From JAGVSZ01 sp019137045 (GTDB taxonomy: Bacteria > Pseudomonadota > Gammaproteobacteria > Burkholderiales > SG8-39): a stretch of 64,000 bases of DNA. Shown here one piece after another: positions 56,774 through 63,735 of this stretch. Under the pieces are notes generated by a model. It was given only the letters and a program-made list of their open reading frames with translations. It did not search any database and was not told where the DNA came from. How positions within the stretch are numbered: the first letter of the stretch is position 1; each line of letters opens with the position of its first letter. A program made the translations under genes and the position numbers. The DNA lies in NCBI GenBank assembly GCA_046347635.1, contig JAXMFT010000010.1, positions 1-64,000 on the forward strand. Direction: 5' to 3'.

Positions 56774-57415
56774 ATCGTCCAGGAAACGCGTGCGCAGCGG
56801 TTGAACGGCGAGATCACCGCACCGGAGGTCCGCCTGGTGGCCGAGGACGGCGAGCAGCTCGGCATCGTGCCGACCAGGGATGCGCTCCGGATGGCGGAGG
56901 AGCGCGAAGTGGATCTGGTGGAGATCGCGCCGCTCGCGAAGCCGCCGGTCTGCAAGCTGATGGACTACGGGAAGTTCAAGTACCGCGAGGCCAAGAAGGC
57001 GCACGAAGCCAAGCTCAAGCAGAAGCAGATCCAGGTCAAGGAAGTGAAGTTCCGCCCCGGCACCGACGAGGGCGACTACAGGATCAAGCTGCGCAACCTG
57101 ACGCGCTTCCTGGAGGAAGGCGACAAGACGAAGGTGACGCTGCGCTTTCGCGGGCGCGAGATGGCGCACCAGGAGTTCGGGATCCGGCTGCTCGAGCGCG
57201 TGAAGGCGGACCTCGAGCCCTACGGGGTGGTCGAGCAGTTCCCGAAGATGGAAGGCCGGCAGCTGATCATGGTGCTCGCGCCGAAGCGGTCGGGCGCGGC
57301 GCCGAAGAAGAAGCCGGCGGCGGCGAAGCCCGCGGGGGAAAAGCCCGCGGGCGAGAAGGCCGCAGCCGAGGCGCCGGCGGAAAAGCCGGCGGTGAAGTCG
57401 GCGACGCCGCAATAG
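56774..57415 (+). CDS. infC: Translation initiation factor IF-3, probable ATC start
   Basis: This 213-residue protein binds the 30S subunit, prevents premature 50S joining and proofreads start codons. Conserved blocks are LNGEITAPEVRLVAEDGEQLGIV and LVEIAPLAKPPVCKLMDYGKFKYREAKK, then the C-terminal domain with KEVKFRPGTDEGDYRIKLRNLTRFLEEGDKTKVTLRFRGREMAH. The frame has no ATG, GTG or TTG at the expected place. The likely start is ATC at 56774, 27 bp after thrS, with aagggga upstream; TTG at 56801 would cut conserved residues. Rare starts on infC allow self-control by IF-3. An Ala/Lys/Pro-rich tail (about 173-213) extends beyond the usual end. Confidence 0.95.
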   Translation: MVQETRAQRLNGEITAPEVRLVAEDGEQLGIVPTRDALRMAEEREVDLVEIAPLAKPPVCKLMDYGKFKYREAKKAHEAKLKQKQIQVKEVKFRPGTDEGDYRIKLRNLTRFLEEGDKTKVTLRFRGREMAHQEFGIRLLERVKADLEPYGVVEQFPKMEGRQLIMVLAPKRSGAAPKKKPAAAKPAGEKPAGEKAAAEAPAEKPAVKSATPQ

Positions 57416-57433
57416 CGGCCTCGCCACGCAGGA

Positions 57434-57450
57434 CCCGCGCGACGCGCGGG
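57434..57450 (+). repeat. Hairpin in the infC-rpmI spacer
   Basis: The arms cccgcgc (57434-57440) and gcgcggg (57444-57450) pair perfectly around a 3-nt loop, 18 nt after infC and about 80 nt before rpmI. In E. coli L20 represses rpmI-rplT by binding a structure in this region. Whether this hairpin is part of such a site cannot be decided from sequence alone. Confidence 0.5.
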
Positions 57451-57528
57451 AAAACAAGTGGTGCCGCGGTCGTTGAAGCGCTCCCCAGCGGGAGCCACCC
57501 GGCGCCAGGCGAAAATCGGAGTCAGTCC

Positions 57529-57726
57529 ATGCCCAAGCTCAAGACGAAGAAGAGCGCTGCCAAGCGTTTCCGCGTGAACGGCAGCGGTGGCGTGAAGCGC
57601 TCGCGCGCTTTTCTGCGCCACATCCTCACCAAGAAGTCCACCAAGCGGAAGCGTCATCTCCGCGGCACGACGGCGGTCCACGAGTCGGACACGCGCGCCG
57701 TGAAGCAGATGCTCCCGTACGCCTGA
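57529..57726 (+). CDS. rpmI: 50S ribosomal protein L35
   Basis: This 65-residue, highly basic protein begins MPKLKTKKSAAKRFRVNGSGGVKRSRAFLRHILTKKSTKRKRHLRG, the complete L35 signature. It lies 113 bp after infC and 18 bp before rplT, the standard order, and is likely controlled with rplT by L20 autorepression. Confidence 0.99.
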   Translation: MPKLKTKKSAAKRFRVNGSGGVKRSRAFLRHILTKKSTKRKRHLRGTTAVHESDTRAVKQMLPYA

Positions 57727-57744
57727 TCGCGCGGAGGTCGAGAC

Positions 57745-58104
57745 ATGCCTAGAGTCAAGCGCGGCGTCACCGCGCACGCCCGCCACAAGAAGGTCCTCGC
57801 CAAGGCGAAGGGGTTCCGCGGCCGCCGCAAGAACGTCTTCCGCGTCGCCAAGCAGGCGGTCATGAAGGCGGGGCAGTACGCCTATCGCGACCGCCGCGTG
57901 AAGAAGCGCGAGTTCCGCGCGCTGTGGATCGCCCGGATCAACGCCGGTGCGCGCCAGTTCGGCCTGAGCTACAGCGCGTTCATGAACGGCCTCAAGAAGG
58001 CCGCGATCGAGATCGACCGCAAGGTGCTCGCGGACCTCGCCGTGGCCGACAAGGCCGCGTTCGCGAAGCTCGCCGAGCAGGCGAAAGCCCGCCTCGCGGC
58101 GTAG
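57745..58104 (+). CDS. rplT: 50S ribosomal protein L20
   Basis: This 119-residue protein has the N-terminal rRNA-binding extension MPRVKRGVTAHARHKKVLAKAKGFRGRRKNVFRVAKQAVMKAGQYAYRDRR and the globular C-terminal domain (FGLSYSAFMNGLKKAAIEIDRKVLADLAV). L20 is needed for early 50S assembly and represses its own operon in E. coli. pheS starts 45 bp later. Confidence 0.99.
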   Translation: MPRVKRGVTAHARHKKVLAKAKGFRGRRKNVFRVAKQAVMKAGQYAYRDRRVKKREFRALWIARINAGARQFGLSYSAFMNGLKKAAIEIDRKVLADLAVADKAAFAKLAEQAKARLAA

Positions 58105-58149
58105 CGGCGCAGGCGCGCTCGGAGGTCCGGCGCGCCGGGCTGCGCACGG

Positions 58150-59154
58150 ATGGACGATCCCGACGCCATCGTCGCGGCAGCGGCCGCGGCCTTCGCGGCC
58201 GCCGCCGATCCCGCTCAGCTCGAGCAGGCCAAGGCGCGCTTCCTCGGCAGGCAGGGCCGCGTCACCGAGCTCCTGAAGGGGCTCGGCAAGCTCCCGCCCG
58301 ACGCGAAGCGCGCCGCGGGCGCGCGCATCAACGCGGCGAAGGACGCGATCGAGCAGGCGCTCGCCGACCGGCGCGCCGCGCTCGCCCGCGCGCAGCTCGA
58401 CGCGCGCCTCGCCGAGGAGGCGATCGACGTCACGCTCCCGGGCCGCGACCGCGGGCGCGGCGGCATCCACCCGATCATCCGCACCTGGCAGCGCGTCGAA
58501 GCGATCTTCCGCTCGATCGGCTTCGACGTCGCCGACGGCCCGGAGATCGAGACCGACTGGTACAACTTCACCGCGCTCAACAACCCCGAGAACCATCCGG
58601 CGCGCTCGATGCAGGACACCTTCTACGTCGCGGAGAAGGACGCCGACGGACTGCCCCTGCTGCTGCGCACGCACACCAGCCCGATGCAGGTGCGCTACGC
58701 GCGCATGCACGCCCCGCCGCTCAAGGTGATCGCGCCGGGGCGCACCTATCGCGTCGATTCCGACGCGACGCACTCGCCGATGTTCCATCAGGTAGAGGGG
58801 CTGTGGATCGACGAGCAGGTCAGCTTTGCCGACCTGAAGGGGGTCTACACCGACTTTCTCCGCCGGTTCTTCGAGACCGACGATCTGCAGGTCCGCTTCC
58901 GCCCGTCGTTCTTCCCGTTCACCGAGCCCTCGGCCGAGATCGACATGGCGTTCCGCGACGGCCGCTGGCTCGAGATCTCCGGCGCGGGCCAGGTCCACCC
59001 GAGCGTCGTGCGCAACTTCGGCCTCGACCCCGAGCGCTACATCGGCTTTGCGTTCGGCTCCGGCCTCGAGCGCCTCACGATGCTCCGCTACGGCATCGAC
59101 GACTTGCGGCTCTTCTTCGAGGGCGATCTCCGCTTCCTGCGGCAGTTCGCCTGA
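58150..59154 (+). CDS. pheS: Phenylalanyl-tRNA synthetase alpha subunit
   Basis: This 334-residue subunit has an N-terminal coiled coil (about 10-85) that contacts tRNA and a class II catalytic core. Motif 2 surrounds VIAPGRTYRVDSDATHSPMFHQVEGLWID, and motif 3 is GFAFGSGLERLTMLRYGIDDLRLFFEGDLRFLRQF. FRPSFFPFTEPSAEIDM forms part of the Phe pocket. The Ala residue in GFAFG is usual for bacterial PheS. It is paired with pheT 15 bp downstream in an (alpha-beta)2 enzyme. Confidence 0.98.
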   Translation: MDDPDAIVAAAAAAFAAAADPAQLEQAKARFLGRQGRVTELLKGLGKLPPDAKRAAGARINAAKDAIEQALADRRAALARAQLDARLAEEAIDVTLPGRDRGRGGIHPIIRTWQRVEAIFRSIGFDVADGPEIETDWYNFTALNNPENHPARSMQDTFYVAEKDADGLPLLLRTHTSPMQVRYARMHAPPLKVIAPGRTYRVDSDATHSPMFHQVEGLWIDEQVSFADLKGVYTDFLRRFFETDDLQVRFRPSFFPFTEPSAEIDMAFRDGRWLEISGAGQVHPSVVRNFGLDPERYIGFAFGSGLERLTMLRYGIDDLRLFFEGDLRFLRQFA

Positions 59155-59169
59155 CGCCGGCGCGCGACG

Positions 59170-61569
59170 ATGCAACTGTCGGAGAAATGGCTACGCGCGC
59201 TGGTCGACCCGGCGCTGTCGAGCGACGAGCTCGCGCAGCTGCTCACCATGTCCGGGCTGGAGGTCGAGGCGTGCGTGCCGGTCGCGCCGGCGTTCACGCG
59301 GGTCGTGGTGGGCCAGGTGCTCGCGGTCGCGCAGCACCCGGGTGCCGACCGGCTCTCGCTCTGCAAGGTGGACGCCGGGCAGGGAGCGGCGCTCGACATC
59401 GTGTGCGGCGCCCCGAACGTCGCGGCCGGGATGAAGGTGCCGGTCGCGCTCGACGGGGCGGCGCTACCCGGCGGGCGCGCGATCCGGCGCGCGGACGTGC
59501 GCGGCGTCGCATCCGAAGGCATGCTCTGCTCCGCGCGCGAGCTGGGGCTCTCCGCGGATCACTCGGGCGTGCTCGCGCTCGCCGACGATGCGCCGGTGGG
59601 ACGCGATTTGCGCGACTACGCGGCACTCGACGACCGGGTGATCACGATCAAGCTCACGCCCAACCGCGCCGACTGCCTGTCGGTGCTCGGCGTCGCGCGC
59701 GAAGTCGCCGCGCTGACCGGCGCGCCGCTGCGCGCGCCCGCATGCGCGCCGGTGCCCGCGCGCGCGTCCGACCGGCTGCCGGTGCGGATCGACGCGCCCG
59801 ATCTCTGCGGCCGCTTCTCCGGACGCGTGATCCGCAACGTGAATGCGGCCGCGCCGACGCCGGAGTGGATGAAGCAGCGGCTCGAGCGCTCGGGGCAGCG
59901 GCCGATCTCCGCGCTGGTCGACATCTCGAACTACGTGATGCTCGAGCTCGGTCGGCCCACGCACATGTTCGACCGCGACAAGGTTGCGGGCGCGCTCGTG
60001 GTGCGCTGGGGGCGCACGGGCGAGAAGGTCGTGCTGCTCAACGGCCAGGAGGTCGAGGTCGACGAGACGGTCGGCGTCATCTGCGACGAGCGCGGGGTGG
60101 AGGCGCTCGCCGGCATCATGGGCGGCGACTCAACCGCGGTGAGCGACGCGACGCGCAACATCTACGTCGAGGCCGCGTTCTGGTGGCCGGCCGCGGTCGC
60201 GGGCCGCGCGCGGCGCTTCAACTTCACCACTGAGGCCGCGCATCGCTTCGAGCGCGGCGTGGACTTCGCCACGAACGTCGCTCACATCGAGCGCGTCACC
60301 GCGCTCGTGCTCGAGATCTGCGGCGGGGAGCCCGGCCCGGTCGACGACACCGTGACGCGGCTGCCGGAGCGCAAGCCCGTGCGCATGCGCGTCGCCCGCG
60401 CGCAGAGGGTGATCGGGGTGAAGATTCCCGGCGCGGAGATGGGGCGCGTCTTCGCGCGGCTCGGGCTCGAGCACCGGCGCGAAGGGACGGGCGCCGACGA
60501 GGCCTACGTGGTCGCGCCGCCTTCCTACCGCTTCGATCTCGAGATCGAGGAGGACCTGATCGAGGAGGTCGCGCGCGTCCACGGGTTCGACAACATCCCG
60601 GCCGTGCCGCCGTTGGCCGCCGCCGCCATGCGCTCGCCGCCGGAGAGCCGGCGTTCGCTGCACGACCTGCGCGCGCGCGCCGTCGAGGCGGGATACGAGG
60701 AAATCGTCGCCTACAGCTTCGTGGAGGCGGACTGGGAGCGCGACTTCGCCGGCAACGCGAACCCGATCCGGCTCGTCAACCCGATCGCGAGCCAGCTCGC
60801 GGTCATGCGCACGACGCTGATCGGGAGCCTGGTCGCGAGCGTCCGCTACAACCTTAACCGGAAGCTCACGCGCGTCCGCGTGTTCGAGGTGGGGCGGGTG
60901 TTCCTGCGCGCGCCCGGGGCGCCCGGCGGCGAGCTCGAGGTAGCCGGGATCCGCCAGCCGGTGCGCATCGGGGGCGCCGCGTTCGGTCCCGCGTTCGAGG
61001 AGCAGTGGGGCATCCCGCGCCGTCCGGTCGATTTCTTCGACGTCAAGGGCGACGTGGAAGCGATCCTCGCGCCCCTGACGGCCCGGTTCGTCCGCGGCGA
61101 GCATCCGGCGCTGCACCCCGGGCGCAGCGCCCGGATCGAGCTCGACGGCACCCCGATCGGCTGGATCGGGGCGTTGCACCCCGAGTGGCTGCAGCGCTAC
61201 GAACTGCCGGGGCCGGTGATCGTGTTCGAGCTCGACGCGGCGCCGCTGATGCGGGTTGCCGTGCCGCAATACGACGCGATCTCGAAGTTTCCGGCTGTGA
61301 CGCGTGACCTGTCCATCGAGGTCGGTGACGAGGTTCCGGCACATGCCTTGCTAGAGGCGCTCGCGGCGAGCCGCCCGGGCCTCGTCCAGACCGTCCGGCT
61401 GTTCGACCTCTACCGCGGCCAAAATGTCGCGGAAGGGCGAAAAAGCCTTGCGTTTCGGGTAGTTATGCAAGATACTGCCCGCACACTTACCGACGCCGAA
61501 GTCGACGCCGCGATGGCGGATCTCGAGCAGGTTCTCTCGACCCGATTCGGCGCACAAAGACGTGGATAG
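59170..61569 (+). CDS. pheT: Phenylalanyl-tRNA synthetase beta subunit
   Basis: This 799-residue subunit has an N-terminal EMAP-like tRNA-binding domain (about 40-150; VVGQVLAVAQHPGADRLSLCKVDAG), B1/B3-B4 editing domains (ITIKLTPNRADCLSVLGVAREVAAL), B5 and a catalytic-like core. A C-terminal FDX-ACB anticodon domain reads YDAISKFPAVTRDLSIEV through AFRVVMQDTARTLTDAEVDAAM. The length is normal. The last 120 bp carry a promoter-like match for ihfA. The ihfA leader frame overlaps the stop, but the true ihfA start is 43 bp downstream. Confidence 0.98.
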   Translation: MQLSEKWLRALVDPALSSDELAQLLTMSGLEVEACVPVAPAFTRVVVGQVLAVAQHPGADRLSLCKVDAGQGAALDIVCGAPNVAAGMKVPVALDGAALPGGRAIRRADVRGVASEGMLCSARELGLSADHSGVLALADDAPVGRDLRDYAALDDRVITIKLTPNRADCLSVLGVAREVAALTGAPLRAPACAPVPARASDRLPVRIDAPDLCGRFSGRVIRNVNAAAPTPEWMKQRLERSGQRPISALVDISNYVMLELGRPTHMFDRDKVAGALVVRWGRTGEKVVLLNGQEVEVDETVGVICDERGVEALAGIMGGDSTAVSDATRNIYVEAAFWWPAAVAGRARRFNFTTEAAHRFERGVDFATNVAHIERVTALVLEICGGEPGPVDDTVTRLPERKPVRMRVARAQRVIGVKIPGAEMGRVFARLGLEHRREGTGADEAYVVAPPSYRFDLEIEEDLIEEVARVHGFDNIPAVPPLAAAAMRSPPESRRSLHDLRARAVEAGYEEIVAYSFVEADWERDFAGNANPIRLVNPIASQLAVMRTTLIGSLVASVRYNLNRKLTRVRVFEVGRVFLRAPGAPGGELEVAGIRQPVRIGGAAFGPAFEEQWGIPRRPVDFFDVKGDVEAILAPLTARFVRGEHPALHPGRSARIELDGTPIGWIGALHPEWLQRYELPGPVIVFELDAAPLMRVAVPQYDAISKFPAVTRDLSIEVGDEVPAHALLEALAASRPGLVQTVRLFDLYRGQNVAEGRKSLAFRVVMQDTARTLTDAEVDAAMADLEQVLSTRFGAQRRG
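61448..61476 (+). promoter_or_regulatory. Possible ihfA promoter inside the pheT 3' end
   Basis: TTGCGT (61448-61453) and GATACT (61471-61476) are 17 bp apart, about 135 bp upstream of ihfA, in a locally AT-richer stretch. E. coli ihfA has its own promoter in the same place within pheT, which supports the reading. Confidence 0.45.
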
Positions 61570-61612
61570 CGTGAAGGAAGAGGAGGGGAGAGACCCCTCC
61601 CTGGGGAGACAA

Positions 61613-61930
61613 ATGACCCTCACCAAGGCCGAGCTGGCCGACATGCTCTTCGAGAAGGTCGGGCTGAACAAGCGCGAGGCGAAGGACATGGTCGAGGCCT
61701 TCTTCGAGGAGATCCGCATCGCGCTCGAGAGCGGGGAGAGCGTGAAGCTCTCCGGGTTCGGCAACTTCCAGCTGCGCGACAAGCCGCAGCGGCCCGGCCG
61801 CAACCCGAAGACGGGCGAGGAGATCCCGATCACCGCGCGGCGCGTCGTGACGTTTCACGCCAGCCAGAAGCTGAAGGCGCTGGTGGAGCAGGCGCAAGGT
61901 GGAAAACAACCACAAATCGGCGAAGGTTAG
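61613..61930 (+). CDS. ihfA: Integration host factor alpha subunit
   Basis: This 105-residue HU/IHF-family DNA-bending protein reads TLTKAELADMLFEKVGLNKREAKDMVEAFFEEIRIALESGESVKLSGFGNFQLRDKPQRPGRNPKTGEEIPI. The intercalating proline lies in the GRNPKTGEEIPI arm. It works as a heterodimer with IhfB, which is not in this window. The ATG at 61613 begins the family sequence; earlier in-frame codons are leader. The merR-family gene overlaps its last 32 bp. Confidence 0.97.
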   Translation: MTLTKAELADMLFEKVGLNKREAKDMVEAFFEEIRIALESGESVKLSGFGNFQLRDKPQRPGRNPKTGEEIPITARRVVTFHASQKLKALVEQAQGGKQPQIGEG

Positions 61931-62291
61931 CCTCCCGCCGATCCCGGCGAAGCGCTACTTCACCATCGGTGAGGTGAGCGAGCTGTGCGGCGTGAAGCCG
62001 CACGTGCTGCGCTACTGGGAGCAGGAGTTCACCCAGCTGCGGCCGGTGAAGCGGCGCGGCAACCGACGCTACTACCAGCACCACGAAGTGCTGCTCATCC
62101 GCCGCATCCGCGAGCTCCTCTACGAGCAGGGCTTCACCATCAGCGGCGCGCGCAACCGGCTCGACGAGTCGATGCGCGAGCGATCGAACCACCGCGAGAA
62201 GGCCGCGGAAGCGCCCGCCCCGCTCGACGCGAGCGATTTCGCGCGCATCCGGCGCGAGATCTCGGGCGTGCTCGAGTACCTGAGCGCCTGA
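61899..62291 (+). CDS. MerR-family transcriptional regulator
   Basis: This 130-residue protein starts at GTG 61899, overlapping ihfA by 32 bp. The winged helix-turn-helix (about 18-88) has the MerR pattern RYFTIGEVSELCGVKPHVLRYWEQEFTQLRPVKRRGNRRYYQHHEVLLIRRIRELLYEQGFTISGARNRL. It has no metal-binding cysteine cluster and only a short C-terminal helix, so an effector is not apparent. MerR proteins of this type lie beside ihfA in many Beta- and Gammaproteobacteria; their targets are poorly known. Confidence 0.93.
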   Translation: MENNHKSAKVSLPPIPAKRYFTIGEVSELCGVKPHVLRYWEQEFTQLRPVKRRGNRRYYQHHEVLLIRRIRELLYEQGFTISGARNRLDESMRERSNHREKAAEAPAPLDASDFARIRREISGVLEYLSA

Positions 62292-62297
62292 GCGGCG

Positions 62298-62325
62298 TTG
62301 CCGCCGCGGTTTTCCCTCGTATAAT
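62298..62325 (+). promoter_or_regulatory. Promoter of tRNA-Pro
   Basis: TTGCCG (62298-62303) and a perfect TATAAT (62320-62325) are separated by 16 bp and end 12 bp before the tRNA gene. Confidence 0.75.
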
Positions 62326-62337
62326 CCCCGCTCCGGT

Positions 62338-62414
62338 CGGGGCGTAGCGCAGCCTGGTAGCGCACCTGCATGGGGTGCAGGGGGTCGAGTGTTCGAATCA
62401 CTTCGCCCCGACCA
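62338..62414 (+). tRNA. tRNA-Pro (anticodon GGG)
   Basis: All 77 nt fold as a cloverleaf: acceptor cggggcg/cgccccg, D arm gcgc...gcgc, anticodon stem cctgc/gcagg with loop ATGGGGT (anticodon GGG), and T arm gagtg-TTCGAAT-cactt, with encoded CCA. Its 3' part from the anticodon loop onward is repeated exactly at 63485-63531, marking it as an integration target. Confidence 0.97.
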
Positions 62415-62416
62415 AT
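62370..62416 (+). repeat. Direct repeat copy 1 (putative attL) within tRNA-Pro
   Basis: These 47 bp, from the first base of the anticodon loop through CCA plus two bases, are identical to 63485-63531. Bases outside differ on both sides. 3' tRNA segments are the usual crossover sites of tyrosine recombinases. Confidence 0.9.
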
Positions 62417-62658
62417 TCCCTCAATGAGTTAGGCCGCGGTTGCGCGGCGTTCTCATCATTCCGCGGGAATATTGCGGGACCCTCGGAAATCGCCGCACTG
62501 CCGCCCACGCGAATCACGCTCGCCGATTCGCCGTCCGCGAGCACCTTCTCCACTATGGCCTGAAAGCTCGTCGATCCAAGCGCGCGGCGAGGGACACCCT
62601 CGTCCTTGCGATAGTGGCGCTTGACGATAGTAACGCGGCGCGTCAGTATACAGGCTTC
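62417..62658. other. 242 bp between tRNA-Pro and higB without a recognised gene
   Basis: Short frames exist on both strands but none resembles a known family. The 3' portion holds a promoter-like TTGACG (62621-62626) followed by gtcagtatacagg (62642-62654), whose palindromic GTATAC could be part of a -10 and an antitoxin operator for higBA. Confidence 0.5.
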
Positions 62659-62937
62659 ATGATCAAGTCCTTCCGCTGCAAGGACACTCAGGCGATGTTC
62701 AGCGGAACTCGGGTCGCACGTTTTGCGAATGTCCAGTCCATCGCGATGCGCAAACTGGCGATGTTGAACCAAGCAGCACGACTGGATGACCTTCGCGTTT
62801 CGCCGGGCAACCGTCTAGAAGCCCTCAAGGCCAATCGCGCCGGGCAGCACAGCATCCGCGTGAACGATCAGTTCCGGGTGTGCTTCCGCTGGACCGCCAC
62901 CGGCCCGGAGGACGTCGAGATCGTGGACTACCACTGA
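62659..62937 (+). CDS. higB: HigB-type toxin (RelE/ParE superfamily mRNA interferase)
   Basis: This 92-residue protein starts MIKSFRCKDTQAMFSGTRVARF and ends FRVCFRWTATGPEDVEIVDYH. Core blocks typical of HigB are AMRKLAMLNQAARLDDLRVSPGNRLEALKANRAGQHSIRVNDQFRVCF. The family cleaves mRNA on the ribosome and is neutralised by HigA. The toxin-first order, as here, is diagnostic of hig loci; higA begins 12 bp later. It sits between direct repeats of a tRNA-Pro 3' end, so it is probably acquired. Activity is inferred from family resemblance only. Confidence 0.93.
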   Translation: MIKSFRCKDTQAMFSGTRVARFANVQSIAMRKLAMLNQAARLDDLRVSPGNRLEALKANRAGQHSIRVNDQFRVCFRWTATGPEDVEIVDYH

Positions 62938-62949
62938 CGGAGACAACCG

Positions 62950-63267
62950 ATGCGCAAGGTGCCTTATCCCACGCCGGGCGAGATCCTGCTCGAGGAGTTC
63001 CTCAAGCCGATGGGCATTACGCAGTACCGGCTGGCGAAGGAGATTGGCGTGCCGCAGCGGCGCATCGGCGAGATCGTCGCCGGCAAGCGCGCGATCACGA
63101 CCGACACCGGTCTGCGCCTGTCGCGATTCTTCGGCATGTCCGAGGGCTTCTGGATTGGTCTGCAGGCCGACTACGACCGCGAGACGGCGAAGGGTGCGAT
63201 GGCGAAGACCCTGGCGAAGATCAAGCCTTGGCGGAAGACTGCTGCAATTGCCGATGAGCCGGCCTGA
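62950..63267 (+). CDS. higA: HigA-type antitoxin (XRE helix-turn-helix)
   Basis: This 105-residue protein has the HigA-family opening PYPTPGEILLEEFLKPMGITQYRLAKEIGVPQRRIGEIVAGKRAITTDTGLRLSRFFGMSEGFWIGLQADYD, a complete XRE helix-turn-helix. It binds HigB and represses the operon. It starts 12 bp after higB with gacggagac upstream. The C-terminal part is short and basic. It is co-transcribed with higB. Confidence 0.95.
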   Translation: MRKVPYPTPGEILLEEFLKPMGITQYRLAKEIGVPQRRIGEIVAGKRAITTDTGLRLSRFFGMSEGFWIGLQADYDRETAKGAMAKTLAKIKPWRKTAAIADEPA

Positions 63268-63484
63268 GCAGAGGGCGCGTCGGCGCCCCTCTTCCCGCGG
63301 CGCCGCTTGCGAACCCGCGATAACGCGAGCGCGGAACGATGGCCCCTGCCAAGAGAGCGGGGGGTGGAACCTGCGGGGATAGCGCGTACTTGTTGCAGCG
63401 CTTTGCTGCACTTCGCTGCAAGACCGGTGGCACGGGCGCTCGACAAGTCATTGACTGAACTACTGGCTAACAATACGCAGCTCG

Positions 63485-63531
63485 ATGGGGTGCAGGGGGT
63501 CGAGTGTTCGAATCACTTCGCCCCGACCAAT
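63485..63531 (+). repeat. Direct repeat copy 2 (putative attR), tRNA-Pro 3' fragment
   Basis: This is an exact 47-bp copy of tRNA-Pro from the anticodon loop to the CCA plus two bases. It lacks the acceptor 5' strand, the D arm and a promoter, so it is not a tRNA gene. Flanks (ctcg before, atcgatc after) differ from those of copy 1. Confidence 0.9.
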
Positions 63532-63706
63532 ATCGATCACTTGCGCGAGCGCGAGAGAGTCGGTGTCCAACACCGCCCCCGAGCGTCTCGAATCCCGATC
63601 TCGTAGCACAACAACTCCTTGCTGTAGCGTACCCGCAATGCAGGCAGATGCGCTATTGGGGCCCGACGAGCGATTGCGGCGCACCCCGAGGGGCGATTAG
63701 AATGTG

Positions 63707-63725
63707 CTTACACACGTAAGTACGT
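63707..63725. promoter_or_regulatory. Overlapping dyads upstream of the PrlF-like gene
   Basis: CTTAC-acac-GTAAG (63707-63720) and ACGTA-ag-TACGT (63714-63725) are two overlapping perfect inverted repeats 10-30 bp before the start codon. The placement suits an autorepression operator of a toxin-antitoxin operon. Confidence 0.5.
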
Positions 63726-63735
63726 CGAGGTCACC

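Larger units (their letters stand above)
62370..63531. mobile_element. Putative small tRNA-Pro-integrated island carrying a HigBA module
   Basis: The 47-bp direct repeats at its ends are 1,115 bp apart. The interval holds only a toxin-antitoxin pair (62659-63267) and non-coding or unrecognised sequence; no integrase frame is seen. The tRNA is complete at the left copy, so the insert lies on its 3' side. It may be a non-autonomous or decayed element, a relic left by excision of a larger one, or the first unit of a tandem array continuing past the window. The label is an inference from the repeats and cargo. Confidence 0.65.
63268..63735. other. 468 bp without a confident gene; holds second tRNA-Pro repeat
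   Basis: This spacer contains the second 47-bp repeat (63485-63531) and the leader of the PrlF-like gene. Short frames on both strands show no recognisable family. The stretch after the repeat (63532-63700) is less GC-biased than the core genome, fitting acquired DNA. Confidence 0.6.

Noticed and set aside
62398..62772. A 124-residue minus-strand gene overlapping higB
   Set aside because: It overlaps tRNA-Pro and the certain higB frame, and its sequence shows no recognisable family.
63485..63531. A second tRNA-Pro gene
   Set aside because: Only the 3' part is present; the acceptor 5' strand, D arm and promoter are missing, so it is an att-like fragment.
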